DNA of 64,000 bases from a bacterium (GCA_018222765.1 JAAEZT010000001.1:19452-83451), one strand, 5' to 3'; shown: positions 34,814 through 44,536, counted from the stretch's first letter. The notes: generated by a model not told the origin, from the sequence alone. Numbers and translations: made by a program.

Positions 34814-36382
34814 ATGCTTCGTCTTCTACTACCAACTCTCTTGGTCGGCTCCGCCCTCGCCAAAGATAAGCCCAATATCCTCCTTCTCTTCGCCGACGAC
34901 CTCGGGCGCTACGCTTCGGCCTATGCCGACCCAGCCAATCCCTCCGCAAACGACATCGTCTCAACTCCCACCTTTGATCGAATCGCCAAAGAAGGCGTCC
35001 TTGCAACCAATGCCTTCGTCTCCGTCCCTTCGTGCTCGCCTTGCCGCGCTTCGTTAATTTCCGGCCGCCACTTTTTCCGGAACGGCTCCCACTCCCAACT
35101 CCACTCCCCCTGGAATGGTAACAAAGCCAATGACCCCTGGAACGGAGTGCGAGGATTTGCCCTCGGCTTGCAGGAAGCAGGATACCACATCGGTTGGTCT
35201 CATAAGATGCACATCTCGGCAGACCGCATGGGTGGTAAAAAGAGGAATTACAACAAAGCCGGCCGCAAGGTGAACAACTTCTCCCAAACCGTTTCCCAAG
35301 CCAAAGACATCGCGAAAGGAAAACAAGCACTTTACGACGAGTGCCGGCAGAACTTTAGAGCCTTCCTCGCCGACCGAAAAGGCGGCCAGCCTTTCTATTA
35401 TTCCTTCCACCCCACCAATCCACACCGTACCTGGACCCAAGGCTCGGGAAAAAAACTATGGGGACTCGATCCCGATAAACTTAAAGAAAAAATGCCTCCC
35501 TTCCTCCCCGACGTTCCCGTCGTTCGCGAAGACCTTGCCGACTACCTTGGCGAAGGAATGGCCTTTGACAAATGCTGCGAAATCATTCTCGAAGAGCTCA
35601 AAAAATCAGGAGAACTCGATAACACCCTTGTAGTCATTTCCGGTGACCACGGTGCGCCCGGATTCCCCCGGGGAAAAACCAACCTCTACGACTTCGGCTC
35701 TCGCGTTCTTTTCTCCGCCCGTTGGCCCGGCCACATCAAAGCCGGTCAGATAATCACCCGCCCGATCTCTCTCATCGATCTCGCCCCCACCTTCCTCGCC
35801 GCAGCCGGTCTCCCACCCGAAGCAGGAACCAACGGACAAAGTCTCCTCCCCGCCCTCAAGTCGGGAGATCTCAAAAAACTCCGCGGCTGGGCTCTTATCG
35901 GACGCGAAACACACGTCAATAGCGCCCGCCCCTTCGAGCTTCCCTATTCCAGCCGGGCCATCCGCACCTCCAACCATCTTTTCATCATCAACTTTACTCC
36001 CGACCGCGCACCGCAAGGAGTCCCTCTCTCTCTCGATTCCGACAATCCACCCAGCTGGGAAATCGTCGGGAAAAACACCCGGGTAACCTACGGTGATGTC
36101 GATGCCGGCCCGACCCGCACCTGGATGCTTCAGCACCGCAAAGACCCCACTTACAAATACCACTGGGATCTCGGCTTCGGCCCACGTCCTGCTCTCGAGC
36201 TTTACGACCTCAAAAAAGACCCGCACCAAGTCAACAACGTCGCCAACGAAAAAGCCTACGCCGAGGTCCAGAAAAAACTCCACGCCGACCTTATGGCCGA
36301 GCTTCTTGCCAACCACGACCCCCGCCTCAACGGAAATCAATTCGACTATCCCCCCTATTCCAAAAAGGGACTCCCAAAGTAA
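34814..36382 (+). CDS. Sulfatase, heparan N-sulfatase (SGSH)-like
   Basis: A 522-aa exported type I sulfatase. Signal LLLPTLLVGSALAKD, metal site ILLLFADDLGRYAS, active site CSPCRASLISG, then VISGDHGAPGFPRGKTNLYDFGSRV. The active-site core CSPCR keeps the Cys-x-Pro-x-Arg form but has Cys where SGSH-like enzymes usually carry Ser. The domain layout and the DHGAP/GKTNLYD motif fit the N-sulfoglucosamine sulfohydrolase-like branch. It is the last gene of the module starting at 29525. The substrate in this organism is unknown and need not be heparan. Confidence 0.92.
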   Translation: MLRLLLPTLLVGSALAKDKPNILLLFADDLGRYASAYADPANPSANDIVSTPTFDRIAKEGVLATNAFVSVPSCSPCRASLISGRHFFRNGSHSQLHSPWNGNKANDPWNGVRGFALGLQEAGYHIGWSHKMHISADRMGGKKRNYNKAGRKVNNFSQTVSQAKDIAKGKQALYDECRQNFRAFLADRKGGQPFYYSFHPTNPHRTWTQGSGKKLWGLDPDKLKEKMPPFLPDVPVVREDLADYLGEGMAFDKCCEIILEELKKSGELDNTLVVISGDHGAPGFPRGKTNLYDFGSRVLFSARWPGHIKAGQIITRPISLIDLAPTFLAAAGLPPEAGTNGQSLLPALKSGDLKKLRGWALIGRETHVNSARPFELPYSSRAIRTSNHLFIINFTPDRAPQGVPLSLDSDNPPSWEIVGKNTRVTYGDVDAGPTRTWMLQHRKDPTYKYHWDLGFGPRPALELYDLKKDPHQVNNVANEKAYAEVQKKLHADLMAELLANHDPRLNGNQFDYPPYSKKGLPK

Positions 36383-36882
36383 CTTTTCTCCCCGTGATCA
36401 TCACTCAGAGAGTGCCATCCTACTTTTGGAGATTGGAACAGCTGTTTCGCATTGCTTGGCATGACCGCCGCTCCTCACAGTTCTCGAACAGTGCCGAGAC
36501 AGGGCACTCTTTCTGCGCACTTATAGTTCTGAGAGTCTGTCTGAGAGTTCCGTTATTCTGCTCATCTCTCCACATTCACTTTTTCCCGTCAGCAGGGACA
36601 GAAACTTTCAATCCAACAACACCGAAATTTTTCTACAACCGATGATATCTGGATGCCTTTTCCGCGGTCGCCAATTCTCCCCTTACCGGAATTTTCTTGC
36701 ATGATTATTGCGTGATTTTTACACAAACAAGATTTTGCAATACAAGACGATTGCGATGTTTCGTTGAAAACTGGCCAACCAGGCCGCATGGTTCCTCAGC
36801 AAACTCCACTAAGAATTCAGAGGAATATCCGATAACCCAGCCTCTTTCTGAGCGTTTTCTTACTACTACATTTCTCACTCAA
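36383..36882. other. Long intergenic region before the third cytochrome module
   Basis: Five hundred bases without a supported gene; a frame from 36697 joins the downstream gene but is not conserved in type. It contains a hairpin (AGTGCC 36490-36495, GGCACT 36503-36508, then CTTTCTG) that may terminate the sulfatase module. It also has an A/T-rich stretch with TTGC motifs around 36697-36765. TTGCAT at 36698 with TACACA 17 bases further is a weak promoter candidate. Confidence 0.4.
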
Positions 36883-39864
36883 ATGCGTTTCACGTCTCTT
36901 CTCTTCCTCGCGACCACTTTCGGTGCCATTGCGGCTCCGCTTTCTTACAATCGCGACATCCGCCCGATCCTCTCGGAAAATTGTTTTGCCTGTCACGGCC
37001 CCGACAAGGCCTCCCGCAAGGCCAAGCTCCGTTTAGACATTCGCGAGGCTGCCATTGAGAAGGAAGCCATCATCCCGGGCGACCTTAAGAAGTCCGACTT
37101 AATCTTCTACATCAATTCCGAGGACGAAGACGAGATCATGCCTCCGCCCGAGTCGCACAAAAAGCTTACTCAGGCGCAAAAAGACACGCTCGCGGAATGG
37201 ATCAAGCAAGGCGCTCCCTACGAAGCCCATTGGTCATTCATTCCGGCTGTCCGCCCCGATGTTCCCGCGTTCGGCGAAAAACACCCCATCGACAACTTTA
37301 TCAAAGCCGGCCTCAAAGGCAGCGGACACGAAATGTCCCAACCCGCCGACAAGGCAACGATCGATCGCCGGATTTCCTTCGACCTTACCGGGCTCCCTCT
37401 TCACCTCACCGGCACTTCCGATCCCGACAAGCTCCTCGCTTCGCCTCACTTCGGCGAGCGCATGGCCGTCTTCTGGCTCGACCTCGCCCGCTATGCCGAC
37501 ACCGCCGGCTACCACAGCGACAAAGTCCGCGACGTCACTCCTTACCGCGACTACGTCATCGATTCCTTCAACAAAAACAAACCCTACGATCAATTTGTCA
37601 CCGAGCAACTCGCCGGAGATCTTTTTAAAAATCCTACCCAGGAAAATTACGTCGCTTCCGCCTTCAACCGTATCAACCAAGTCTCGGAAGAAGGTGGCAT
37701 CCAAGACAAGGAATACATCGCCAAGTATTACGCCGAACGCGTTCGCACCACCTCCGGCGCCTTCCTCGGAGCCACCATGGGCTGCGCGGAGTGCCACGAC
37801 CACAAGTTCGATCCCTTCACCGCAAAAGACTTCTATTCGATGCAGGCCTTCTTTTCCGACATCTACGAAAAAGGCGCGTATACCGGCAATGGCTCTTACA
37901 ACAAAGGAGCCGACATTAAAAACTACCCAGGTTTCAAGCTCGGCAAATTCGGACCTACTTTAAACGTCCCGTCTCCAGAGCAGGAAAAAGCGCTCGTTAA
38001 AATTCAGGAAGAAAAACGCGCGCTTGAAGCCACGACCAAGAAAGACAGCCCCAAGCTTCTCTCCGCATATAACAAATGGAGTAATGAACTCCTTGGAAAA
38101 ATCGGCTCTAGCAAACCACAGGACGTCGTCATTCTCGAGGACGCCGAACTCCCTCTTGGGGGAGCCAAAACCGTCACCAACAATGTCTATTCCGGCTCCC
38201 TCGCCCGAATTCAAACAAGCCGCGAGCTGACCCAACACATCGTTGATGCCAACAAGAAGCCCGTCACTTTGACCGAAGGCGACATCCTATACACCTGGGT
38301 CTGGCTCGATCCCAAAAACCCACCCAAGCAACTCATGCTGCAATTCCATGGCAAGAACTGGGATCACCGCGCCTGGTGGGGCGAAGATCTCATTCCATAC
38401 GGAAAGGGCAGCAAGAAGGCTGATCACTACAGGGTCGGAAACCTTCCCGCCACCGGAAAATGGGTCCGCCTTGAAGTCCCCGCGAAAAGCGTCGGCCTCC
38501 CCGCTGGCTCCAAAGTCACCCAACTCGCCTACACGCAATTCGGCGGCTCCGTTCTTTGGGATCAAGCCGGTCGTCATACAAACGACTCAAATGCCGTCCT
38601 CGCCGGTCTCTCCGAAAAATCCCGGAAAGCTCTCCTCAACCTCAAGAAGGGCAAGCCCACAGACCAAGATCGCAAGGAACTCCTGACTCACTATCGCACC
38701 ATCGCTCCATCATTGGCGCCCGCCCGCAAGAAGATCGCCGAGCTCACCAAGCAGGAAGAGCACCTTAAAACCAACACACGTTCCACTCTCGTCACCCTCT
38801 CCACGGTTCCGCGCACGATCAAACTCCTCCCACGAGGCGACTGGACCGACGACTCCGGCGAAGTCCTCCTCCCGGCCGCTCCGGAGTTTCTATCCTCCGA
38901 AGGGCAACCCTCCAAAGAACGCCTCACTCGTCTCGATCTCGCCAAGTGGATCACCGCCAAGGAAAACCCACTGACCGCGCGTGCTTTCACCAACCGCGTC
39001 TGGGCGCTCTTCTTCGGCACCGGACTTTCACGTGACCTCCAGGACCTCGGCAACCAGGGACAATGGCCCACTCACCCCGAATTGCTCGACTGGCTCTCGG
39101 TCGAATTTGTCGAGTCCGGCTGGGACGTAAAACACCTCGTCAAACTTATCATTACCTCGAAAGCCTACCGCCAATCTTCCAACGCCTCGCCCCAGCTCAT
39201 GGAAGAGGATCCCTACAACAATCTCTACGCCCGCCAAAACCCGCGCCGTCTTCCCGCCGAGTTCATTCGCGACAATGCCCTCGCCGTTTCCGGCTTGCTG
39301 AACCCGCAGCTCGGAGGAGCCAGCGCCCGGCCATATCAACCTGCCGGATACTACGCGCAGCTCAACTTCCCGAAGCGGAAATATCAGCAGCACAACGACG
39401 AAAACCAATACCGTCGCGGCCTCTACATGCACTGGCAGCGCTCCTTCCTCCACCCCATGCTCGCCGCTTTTGATGCGCCCGCCCGGGAGGAATGCACCGC
39501 CGCCCGCGAAAGCAGTAACACCCCGCTCCAAGCTCTCAACCAACTCAACGATCCAACCTTCGTCGAAGCGGCCCGCGTGCTCGCCACCGAGTTGATCGCG
39601 GAGGAAAAAGCGATCAAGCCTCGCTTACAGCTTGCCTTCGAGCGACTCCTCAATCGACCGCCAAGTGGAGAAGAAGAGACGCTCCTCACCGAGCTCTTCA
39701 ACAAGCAACTCAAACGCTACAGGGCCGCACCCGATGACGCCAAAAAGCTCATCACCATCGGTCTCGCTCCGCTTCCCGACAAAGTAGACCCCATCGATCT
39801 TGCCGCGACCACAACGGTGACCCGTGCCCTTCTCAATCTCCAGGAAACTATTACCCGCTACTAA
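36883..39864 (+). CDS. Cytochrome c-type / DUF1549 / DUF1553 protein
   Basis: A 993-aa exported protein. The ATG at 36883 gives a clear signal (MRFTSLLFLATTFGAIAA); the frame extends 62 codons further upstream without a signal. It has a cytochrome c-type domain with CFACH at 34-38 and MPPPESHK, DUF1549 from about 130 to 350 (VFWLDLARYADTAGYHSDK, CAECHDHKFDPF), a beta-rich insert at about 400-570 (VVILEDAELPLGGA, YTWVWLDPKNPPKQLMLQFH), and DUF1553 from about 690 (NPLTARAFTNRVWALFFG). The insert differs from those in the other two copies. First gene of a module with DUF1501, a sulfatase and a mutarotase-like protein. Confidence 0.92.
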   Translation: MRFTSLLFLATTFGAIAAPLSYNRDIRPILSENCFACHGPDKASRKAKLRLDIREAAIEKEAIIPGDLKKSDLIFYINSEDEDEIMPPPESHKKLTQAQKDTLAEWIKQGAPYEAHWSFIPAVRPDVPAFGEKHPIDNFIKAGLKGSGHEMSQPADKATIDRRISFDLTGLPLHLTGTSDPDKLLASPHFGERMAVFWLDLARYADTAGYHSDKVRDVTPYRDYVIDSFNKNKPYDQFVTEQLAGDLFKNPTQENYVASAFNRINQVSEEGGIQDKEYIAKYYAERVRTTSGAFLGATMGCAECHDHKFDPFTAKDFYSMQAFFSDIYEKGAYTGNGSYNKGADIKNYPGFKLGKFGPTLNVPSPEQEKALVKIQEEKRALEATTKKDSPKLLSAYNKWSNELLGKIGSSKPQDVVILEDAELPLGGAKTVTNNVYSGSLARIQTSRELTQHIVDANKKPVTLTEGDILYTWVWLDPKNPPKQLMLQFHGKNWDHRAWWGEDLIPYGKGSKKADHYRVGNLPATGKWVRLEVPAKSVGLPAGSKVTQLAYTQFGGSVLWDQAGRHTNDSNAVLAGLSEKSRKALLNLKKGKPTDQDRKELLTHYRTIAPSLAPARKKIAELTKQEEHLKTNTRSTLVTLSTVPRTIKLLPRGDWTDDSGEVLLPAAPEFLSSEGQPSKERLTRLDLAKWITAKENPLTARAFTNRVWALFFGTGLSRDLQDLGNQGQWPTHPELLDWLSVEFVESGWDVKHLVKLIITSKAYRQSSNASPQLMEEDPYNNLYARQNPRRLPAEFIRDNALAVSGLLNPQLGGASARPYQPAGYYAQLNFPKRKYQQHNDENQYRRGLYMHWQRSFLHPMLAAFDAPAREECTAARESSNTPLQALNQLNDPTFVEAARVLATELIAEEKAIKPRLQLAFERLLNRPPSGEEETLLTELFNKQLKRYRAAPDDAKKLITIGLAPLPDKVDPIDLAATTTVTRALLNLQETITRY

Positions 39865-39865
39865 G

Positions 39866-41293
39866 ATGAACCCACTTCTCGCCAATTCTCTCAACCGCCG
39901 GGCTTTCCTGCAAAACTCTTCCTACTCCGTCGGAAGCGCCGCCCTTCTCTCGCTTCTCGGGCAGGAGCAGGCAACCGCCTCTCAATGGAGAGGCACCCTC
40001 GCCGACAAACTGCACTACCCCCCCAAGGCCAAGCGCATCATTCACCTTTGCATGGCCGGCGGCCCATCCCACCTCGAGACTCTCGACTACAAACCCGAGC
40101 TCGCAAAGCTCAGTGGCAAGAGCATGCCCACCTCCTTCACCGAGGGGCAACAGCTCGCCCAGCTGCAAGGGAATCGCAACAAGCTCAAGTGCCTCGGACC
40201 GCAGCACGAATTCAAACGCTATGGAAAATGTGGTCGCATGATGTCCTCCGCCTTCCCGAACATCGGATCGATCGCCGACGAAATCGCGGTCATCAATTCA
40301 ATGCACACCGAGCAGATAAACCACGACCCGGCGCACACCTTCATGAATACCGGCTCGATCATCCCCGGTCGTCCCTCGATGGGATCCTGGTTGCTTTACG
40401 GGCTCGGCGCCGAAACCGACGAACTCCCGGGCTATGTCGTCATGACCTCTTCCGGCGGCGGGCAAGACCAACCTATCGCCTCCCGTCAGTGGCACAGCGG
40501 ATTCCTTCCTTCGAAATTCCAGGGCGTGCAATTCAACTCGAAAGGCGATCCTGTTCACTACGTCAACAATCCCGCCGGTGTCACCCGCGCGGACCAGGGC
40601 GAGCTTCTCGAAACGATCAACCAAATGAACCGCATGCTCGGCTATCGTCAAAACGATCCCGAGATCGCCACCCGCATCGCGCAGTATGAGATGGCCTTCA
40701 AAATGCAAACTTCAGTTCCCGGACTGATGGATGTGACCGAAGAGCCCAAGAACGTTCTCGAAGATTACGGCGCCACTCCGGGCGACGGCTCCTTCGCTTC
40801 CAACTGCCTCCTCGCCCGTCGCCTCGCTGAACGCGGCGTGCGATTCATCCAACTGTACCACCGCGGATGGGACCACCACGGCGGCGTGAAGAAAGGAATC
40901 GAAACGGTTTCCCGCCATGTCGACAAAGCCACCGCCGCTCTCGTGAAAGACCTCAAGGCCCGCGGCATGCTCGAAGACACCCTCATTATCTGGGGCGGCG
41001 AATTCGGCCGCACCCCAATGGCCCAAGGTTCCGGTCGCGACCACCATATCCAGGCCTTCTCCCTCTGGATGGCCGGTGCGGGAATCAAAGGTGGCACAAC
41101 CTACGGCTCCACCGACGAACTCGGCTACGCCGTCGCGCAAGATGGTGTTTCCGTCCACGATCTCCACGCCACTATCCTCCAGCAACTCGGTATCGACCAC
41201 CACCGACTCACCTATAAATTTCAGGGCCTCGATTTTAAACTCACCGGTGTCGAAAGCGCCAAGGTCGTCAAAAATATCCTCTCTAACTCATGA
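39866..41293 (+). CDS. DUF1501 protein, Tat-exported
   Basis: A 475-aa protein; ATG 39866 is one base after the partner's stop and places the twin-arginine signal (NRRAFLQNSSYSVGSAALL) at residue 9. Family features: KRIIHLCMAGGPSHLETLDYKP, YGKCGRMMSSAFPNIG, IWGGEFGRTPMAQGSGRDHH and HDLHATILQQLGIDHHRLTYKFQG. Its stop overlaps the sulfatase start by 4 bases (ATGA), so the two are probably translationally coupled. Presumed periplasmic; role unproven. Confidence 0.93.
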   Translation: MNPLLANSLNRRAFLQNSSYSVGSAALLSLLGQEQATASQWRGTLADKLHYPPKAKRIIHLCMAGGPSHLETLDYKPELAKLSGKSMPTSFTEGQQLAQLQGNRNKLKCLGPQHEFKRYGKCGRMMSSAFPNIGSIADEIAVINSMHTEQINHDPAHTFMNTGSIIPGRPSMGSWLLYGLGAETDELPGYVVMTSSGGGQDQPIASRQWHSGFLPSKFQGVQFNSKGDPVHYVNNPAGVTRADQGELLETINQMNRMLGYRQNDPEIATRIAQYEMAFKMQTSVPGLMDVTEEPKNVLEDYGATPGDGSFASNCLLARRLAERGVRFIQLYHRGWDHHGGVKKGIETVSRHVDKATAALVKDLKARGMLEDTLIIWGGEFGRTPMAQGSGRDHHIQAFSLWMAGAGIKGGTTYGSTDELGYAVAQDGVSVHDLHATILQQLGIDHHRLTYKFQGLDFKLTGVESAKVVKNILSNS

Positions 41294-42744
41294 AACGCAT
41301 CCTTCTATTCCTTGCTTTCGCGACCTCGACTCTCGCAGCCAAGAAGCCCAACATCATTCTCGTCATTACCGACGACCAAGGCTACGGACCAGTCGGGAAA
41401 CATGGCCACCCTTGGATCAAGACACCCAATCTCGACAAGCACTACGAAAAGAGCACGCGCTTCACCCGTTTCCTCGTCAGCCCAACTTGCTCGCCCACCC
41501 GCGCCGCCATCATGACCGGTCGGCACCCCATGAAGAATGGCATCACCCACACCATTCTCGAACGTGAGCGCATGACCCTCAACGCCACCATTCTTCCACA
41601 GGTTCTTAAAACCGCCGGATACACTTCCGGTATTTTCGGCAAGTGGCACCTCGGTGACGAAAAAGAATACCAACCTGACCAACGCGGCTTCGACGAGGTC
41701 TTCATTCACGGAGCTGGTGGAATCGGACAAGCCTACAATTGCTCCTGTGCCGACGCGCCAAGGAACAAGTACTTCGACCCCGTCATTCGACACAACGGGT
41801 CCTTCGTAAAAACCAAGGGCTACTGCACCGACCTCTTCTTCACTGCTGCCATGGGTTGGATCAAGGAAGCGAAAGACAAGGACGCACCCTTCTTTGCCTA
41901 CATCACCACCAACGCGCCGCACGGGCCATTCATTGCCCCTCCGTCCAATACCAAACGCTTCACTGATCTTGGCTTTCAGGCAAAGACCGCGGGCTTCTAC
42001 GGCATGATCGAGAACATCGACGAAAACATGGGTCGCCTCCAGGCCAAGCTTGATGAATGGAAGCTCATGGACAACACCATCCTCATCTTCATGTCCGACA
42101 ACGGTATGACCGGCGGAGGCTCCGGAAAAGGCGTCGTTGGAAAAGCTTCCGACGGCACTCCCATGAAGATGTTCAACGCCGAGCAAAAAGGCCTCAAAGG
42201 AAGCGCCGACGAAGGCGGCGTCCGCGTTCCCTTCTTCATCCGTTGGGATGGAATATTTCGTGCCAACCACGACATTAAAAACGTCTCCGCTCACATCGAC
42301 CTCCTGCCTACCTTCGCTCAAATCGCCGGAGCCAAGCTCCCCAAAAAACAAGTCGAAGGCCGCAGCCTCCTCCCTCTACTTCAAGGACAAAAAATCATCC
42401 AGCAACCTCGCTTTCTCTTCACAAACAAAGCACGGTGGAAAACCGGAGCCGAACCCAATGAGCACCAATGGAAAAACTTCGCCGTCCGCGGCCCTCGCTT
42501 CCGCCTCGTCGGAGATCAACTCTACGACATGATCTCCGATCCCGGGCAAACGACCGACGTCGCCGCCAAGCACCCTAAAAAGGTCAAAGAAATGCGTACC
42601 GCCTACGACGCCTTTTGGAAAAGTGCCCGCCCTCTCATGATCAACGAAGACGCGCCCATGTCACCCACCCGCCCCTACCACGTTTGGTATGACGAACAGA
42701 TGAATGCCGGTGGCATCCCTGACTGGACTCCGCCCAAACTTTAA
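41290..42744 (+). CDS. Sulfatase, arylsulfatase-type
   Basis: A 484-aa exported type I sulfatase. Signal ILLFLAFATSTLAA, metal site IILVITDDQGYG, active site CSPTRAAIMTGRHP, a His/Lys site FGKWHLGDEKEY, and later LIFMSDNGMTGGG. The sequence between the active site and GKWHLG is typical of arylsulfatase A-like enzymes. Coupled to DUF1501 by a 4-base overlap and followed by the mutarotase-like gene after 2 bases, so the four genes 36883-43850 form one operon. Substrate unknown. Confidence 0.93.
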   Translation: MKRILLFLAFATSTLAAKKPNIILVITDDQGYGPVGKHGHPWIKTPNLDKHYEKSTRFTRFLVSPTCSPTRAAIMTGRHPMKNGITHTILERERMTLNATILPQVLKTAGYTSGIFGKWHLGDEKEYQPDQRGFDEVFIHGAGGIGQAYNCSCADAPRNKYFDPVIRHNGSFVKTKGYCTDLFFTAAMGWIKEAKDKDAPFFAYITTNAPHGPFIAPPSNTKRFTDLGFQAKTAGFYGMIENIDENMGRLQAKLDEWKLMDNTILIFMSDNGMTGGGSGKGVVGKASDGTPMKMFNAEQKGLKGSADEGGVRVPFFIRWDGIFRANHDIKNVSAHIDLLPTFAQIAGAKLPKKQVEGRSLLPLLQGQKIIQQPRFLFTNKARWKTGAEPNEHQWKNFAVRGPRFRLVGDQLYDMISDPGQTTDVAAKHPKKVKEMRTAYDAFWKSARPLMINEDAPMSPTRPYHVWYDEQMNAGGIPDWTPPKL

Positions 42745-42746
42745 TC

Positions 42747-43850
42747 ATGCAAGACGTCCACGGAGAGCCATCACATCACCTCGCCACTCCCGAGCTCGAC
42801 CTCAATCTCACCGCGCGAGGGGGACATTTGGCCCCCATAGTTTTCCACCTCCCCGGCCGAGACGTTTCCCCCTACGCCCTCGCTCCCTGGCTGCCCGAAG
42901 AATTCCCTGACCAGCCCGAGCTCCTCTCCGTCCTGCGCGGCGATTTCCTCTGCCTCCCCTTTGGAGGACAAGAAAACGGCCCGCCCCACGGTGATCCCGC
43001 CAATGCCCTTTGGAAACTCACGGAGCAAACCGAACGCTCGCTCACTCTTTCCCAAACAGCCTCCGACTCCGGAGCTTCAATTCAAAAAACAATCTCGGTC
43101 TGCCCCGACCAACACGCCCTCTTCGTCGAGCACCAAATCTCAAATCTCGAAGGCCACTTCAGCTACGGCACCCACCCCATCCTCGACCTTTCTCACCTCA
43201 ACGAAGGACAGGGCCGCATCACCACCAGCCCCTATCACTGGGCCTCTGTTTTCACCGACCCTTTCGCCAATCTCGACGACGGTGAAACCCAGTCTCTAAA
43301 AATCGGCGCCCGCTTTGATGATCTAAAATCCGTCCCCCTCAACAACGGAGGAACCACCGACCTCACCCGCTACCCCGCCCGTCCCGGCAACGACGACCTC
43401 GTCATGATGGTCAACGAAGCCGCCACACAAGAACAACCCTTCGCCTGGTCCGCCGCCGTCCTCGACGGCTACCTCTGGTTTGCTCTCAAAAACCCCGCCG
43501 ACTTTCCCGCCACCCTCCTCTGGATCTCCAACGGCGGTCGCCCCACCGCCCCCTGGAACGGACGCCACACCGGCCGCCTCGGCATCGAAGAGGTCTGCTC
43601 CCACTTCTGCCACGGAGTCGACATTTCCCGCGAAGATCGCCTGGCCGAAGAAAATATCCCCACCACCCGCGAGTTTCAGAAAGACCAATTCCTCACTCTC
43701 AAAATGATTCAAGCCGTCGCCCCCGTCCCGGATAACTTTGGCGCCGTGAAATCAATCGCCCCTCTCGACGAACACAGCGTCACCATCACTGACGAAAACA
43801 ATCATTTCATCGAAGTCTCCCTCGATTGGACTTTTGCGACATCCCAATAA
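42747..43850 (+). CDS. Hypothetical protein with galactose-mutarotase-like features
   Basis: A 367-aa protein without a signal peptide. The all-beta pattern (LTARGGHLAPIVFHLPGRDVSPYALAPW, ALFVEHQISNLEG, GTHPILDLS, WNGRHTGRLGIEEVCSHFC) resembles the supersandwich fold of aldose 1-epimerase-like proteins. It carries GTHP-like and GIEEV-like segments where that group binds sugar. The catalytic His and Glu cannot be assigned with confidence. As the last gene of a sulfatase operon it may act on a released sugar. Unlike its operon partners it appears cytoplasmic. Confidence 0.6.
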   Translation: MQDVHGEPSHHLATPELDLNLTARGGHLAPIVFHLPGRDVSPYALAPWLPEEFPDQPELLSVLRGDFLCLPFGGQENGPPHGDPANALWKLTEQTERSLTLSQTASDSGASIQKTISVCPDQHALFVEHQISNLEGHFSYGTHPILDLSHLNEGQGRITTSPYHWASVFTDPFANLDDGETQSLKIGARFDDLKSVPLNNGGTTDLTRYPARPGNDDLVMMVNEAATQEQPFAWSAAVLDGYLWFALKNPADFPATLLWISNGGRPTAPWNGRHTGRLGIEEVCSHFCHGVDISREDRLAEENIPTTREFQKDQFLTLKMIQAVAPVPDNFGAVKSIAPLDEHSVTITDENNHFIEVSLDWTFATSQ

Positions 43851-43912
43851 TCACAACAGGAAACGGATGAGCATTCTCCGATCCCATGAGATGATGACTT
43901 AAAACGCGATTC

Positions 43913-44536
43913 ATGGAATTCGAACTCAAACTGGACGATCTCCCCACGCCCCCCTTCAACGTCCTCCCTCGGGATGGTGAAGCGATTTACCACGGTGTGA
44001 CTTTTGACCTCCCGAAAGCCGATGACTTCTTGGAATCTCTCCTCCGCGACATTCCCTGGCGACACGACGAAGCCATTATGTTTGGTAAACACATCGTAAC
44101 CGCCCGAAAGGTCGCGTGGTATGGCGACGAGAATTATTCCTACACTTACTCGGGCCACAATCATGTCGCGTTAAAATGGACCGAGTCCCTTCTCGCCATC
44201 AAGACTGTCGTGGAAGAGATCGCGGGCTACACTTACAACTCCTGCCTCCTCAATCTCTACCTTGATGGCAGCCAAGGCATGGGCTGGCATCATGACGATG
44301 AAAAAGGCCTCGGCAAAAATGCCAACATCGCCTCGGTGAGCTTTGGTGCCGAACGCCGCTTCGACTTCCGCCACAAACAGAGCCGCGAGAAAGTCTCCGT
44401 CATGCTCGAACACGGCAGCCTCCTCATCATGCGAGATACGACACAAAGCAACTGGCAACACCAGATCCCCAAGAGCAAAAAGATCACCTCACCCCGCATC
44501 AACCTCACCTTCCGCCGCATGCTTCACGAATCATGA
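43913..44536 (+). CDS. AlkB-like 2-oxoglutarate/Fe(II) oxygenase
   Basis: A 207-aa protein. The iron ligands are in WHHDDE (His-x-Asp) and WQHQIPKS (distal His), and the oxoglutarate-binding arginines in RINLTFRR near the end. The NSCLLNLYLDGSQGMGWHHDDE stretch, with an N-x-Y-x-D-G-like pattern, is typical of the ALKBH2/3-type group. This enzyme family removes alkyl groups from N1-methyladenine and N3-methylcytosine in DNA or RNA. Cytoplasmic. No SOS or Ada-type site was identified nearby. Confidence 0.92.
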   Translation: MEFELKLDDLPTPPFNVLPRDGEAIYHGVTFDLPKADDFLESLLRDIPWRHDEAIMFGKHIVTARKVAWYGDENYSYTYSGHNHVALKWTESLLAIKTVVEEIAGYTYNSCLLNLYLDGSQGMGWHHDDEKGLGKNANIASVSFGAERRFDFRHKQSREKVSVMLEHGSLLIMRDTTQSNWQHQIPKSKKITSPRINLTFRRMLHES

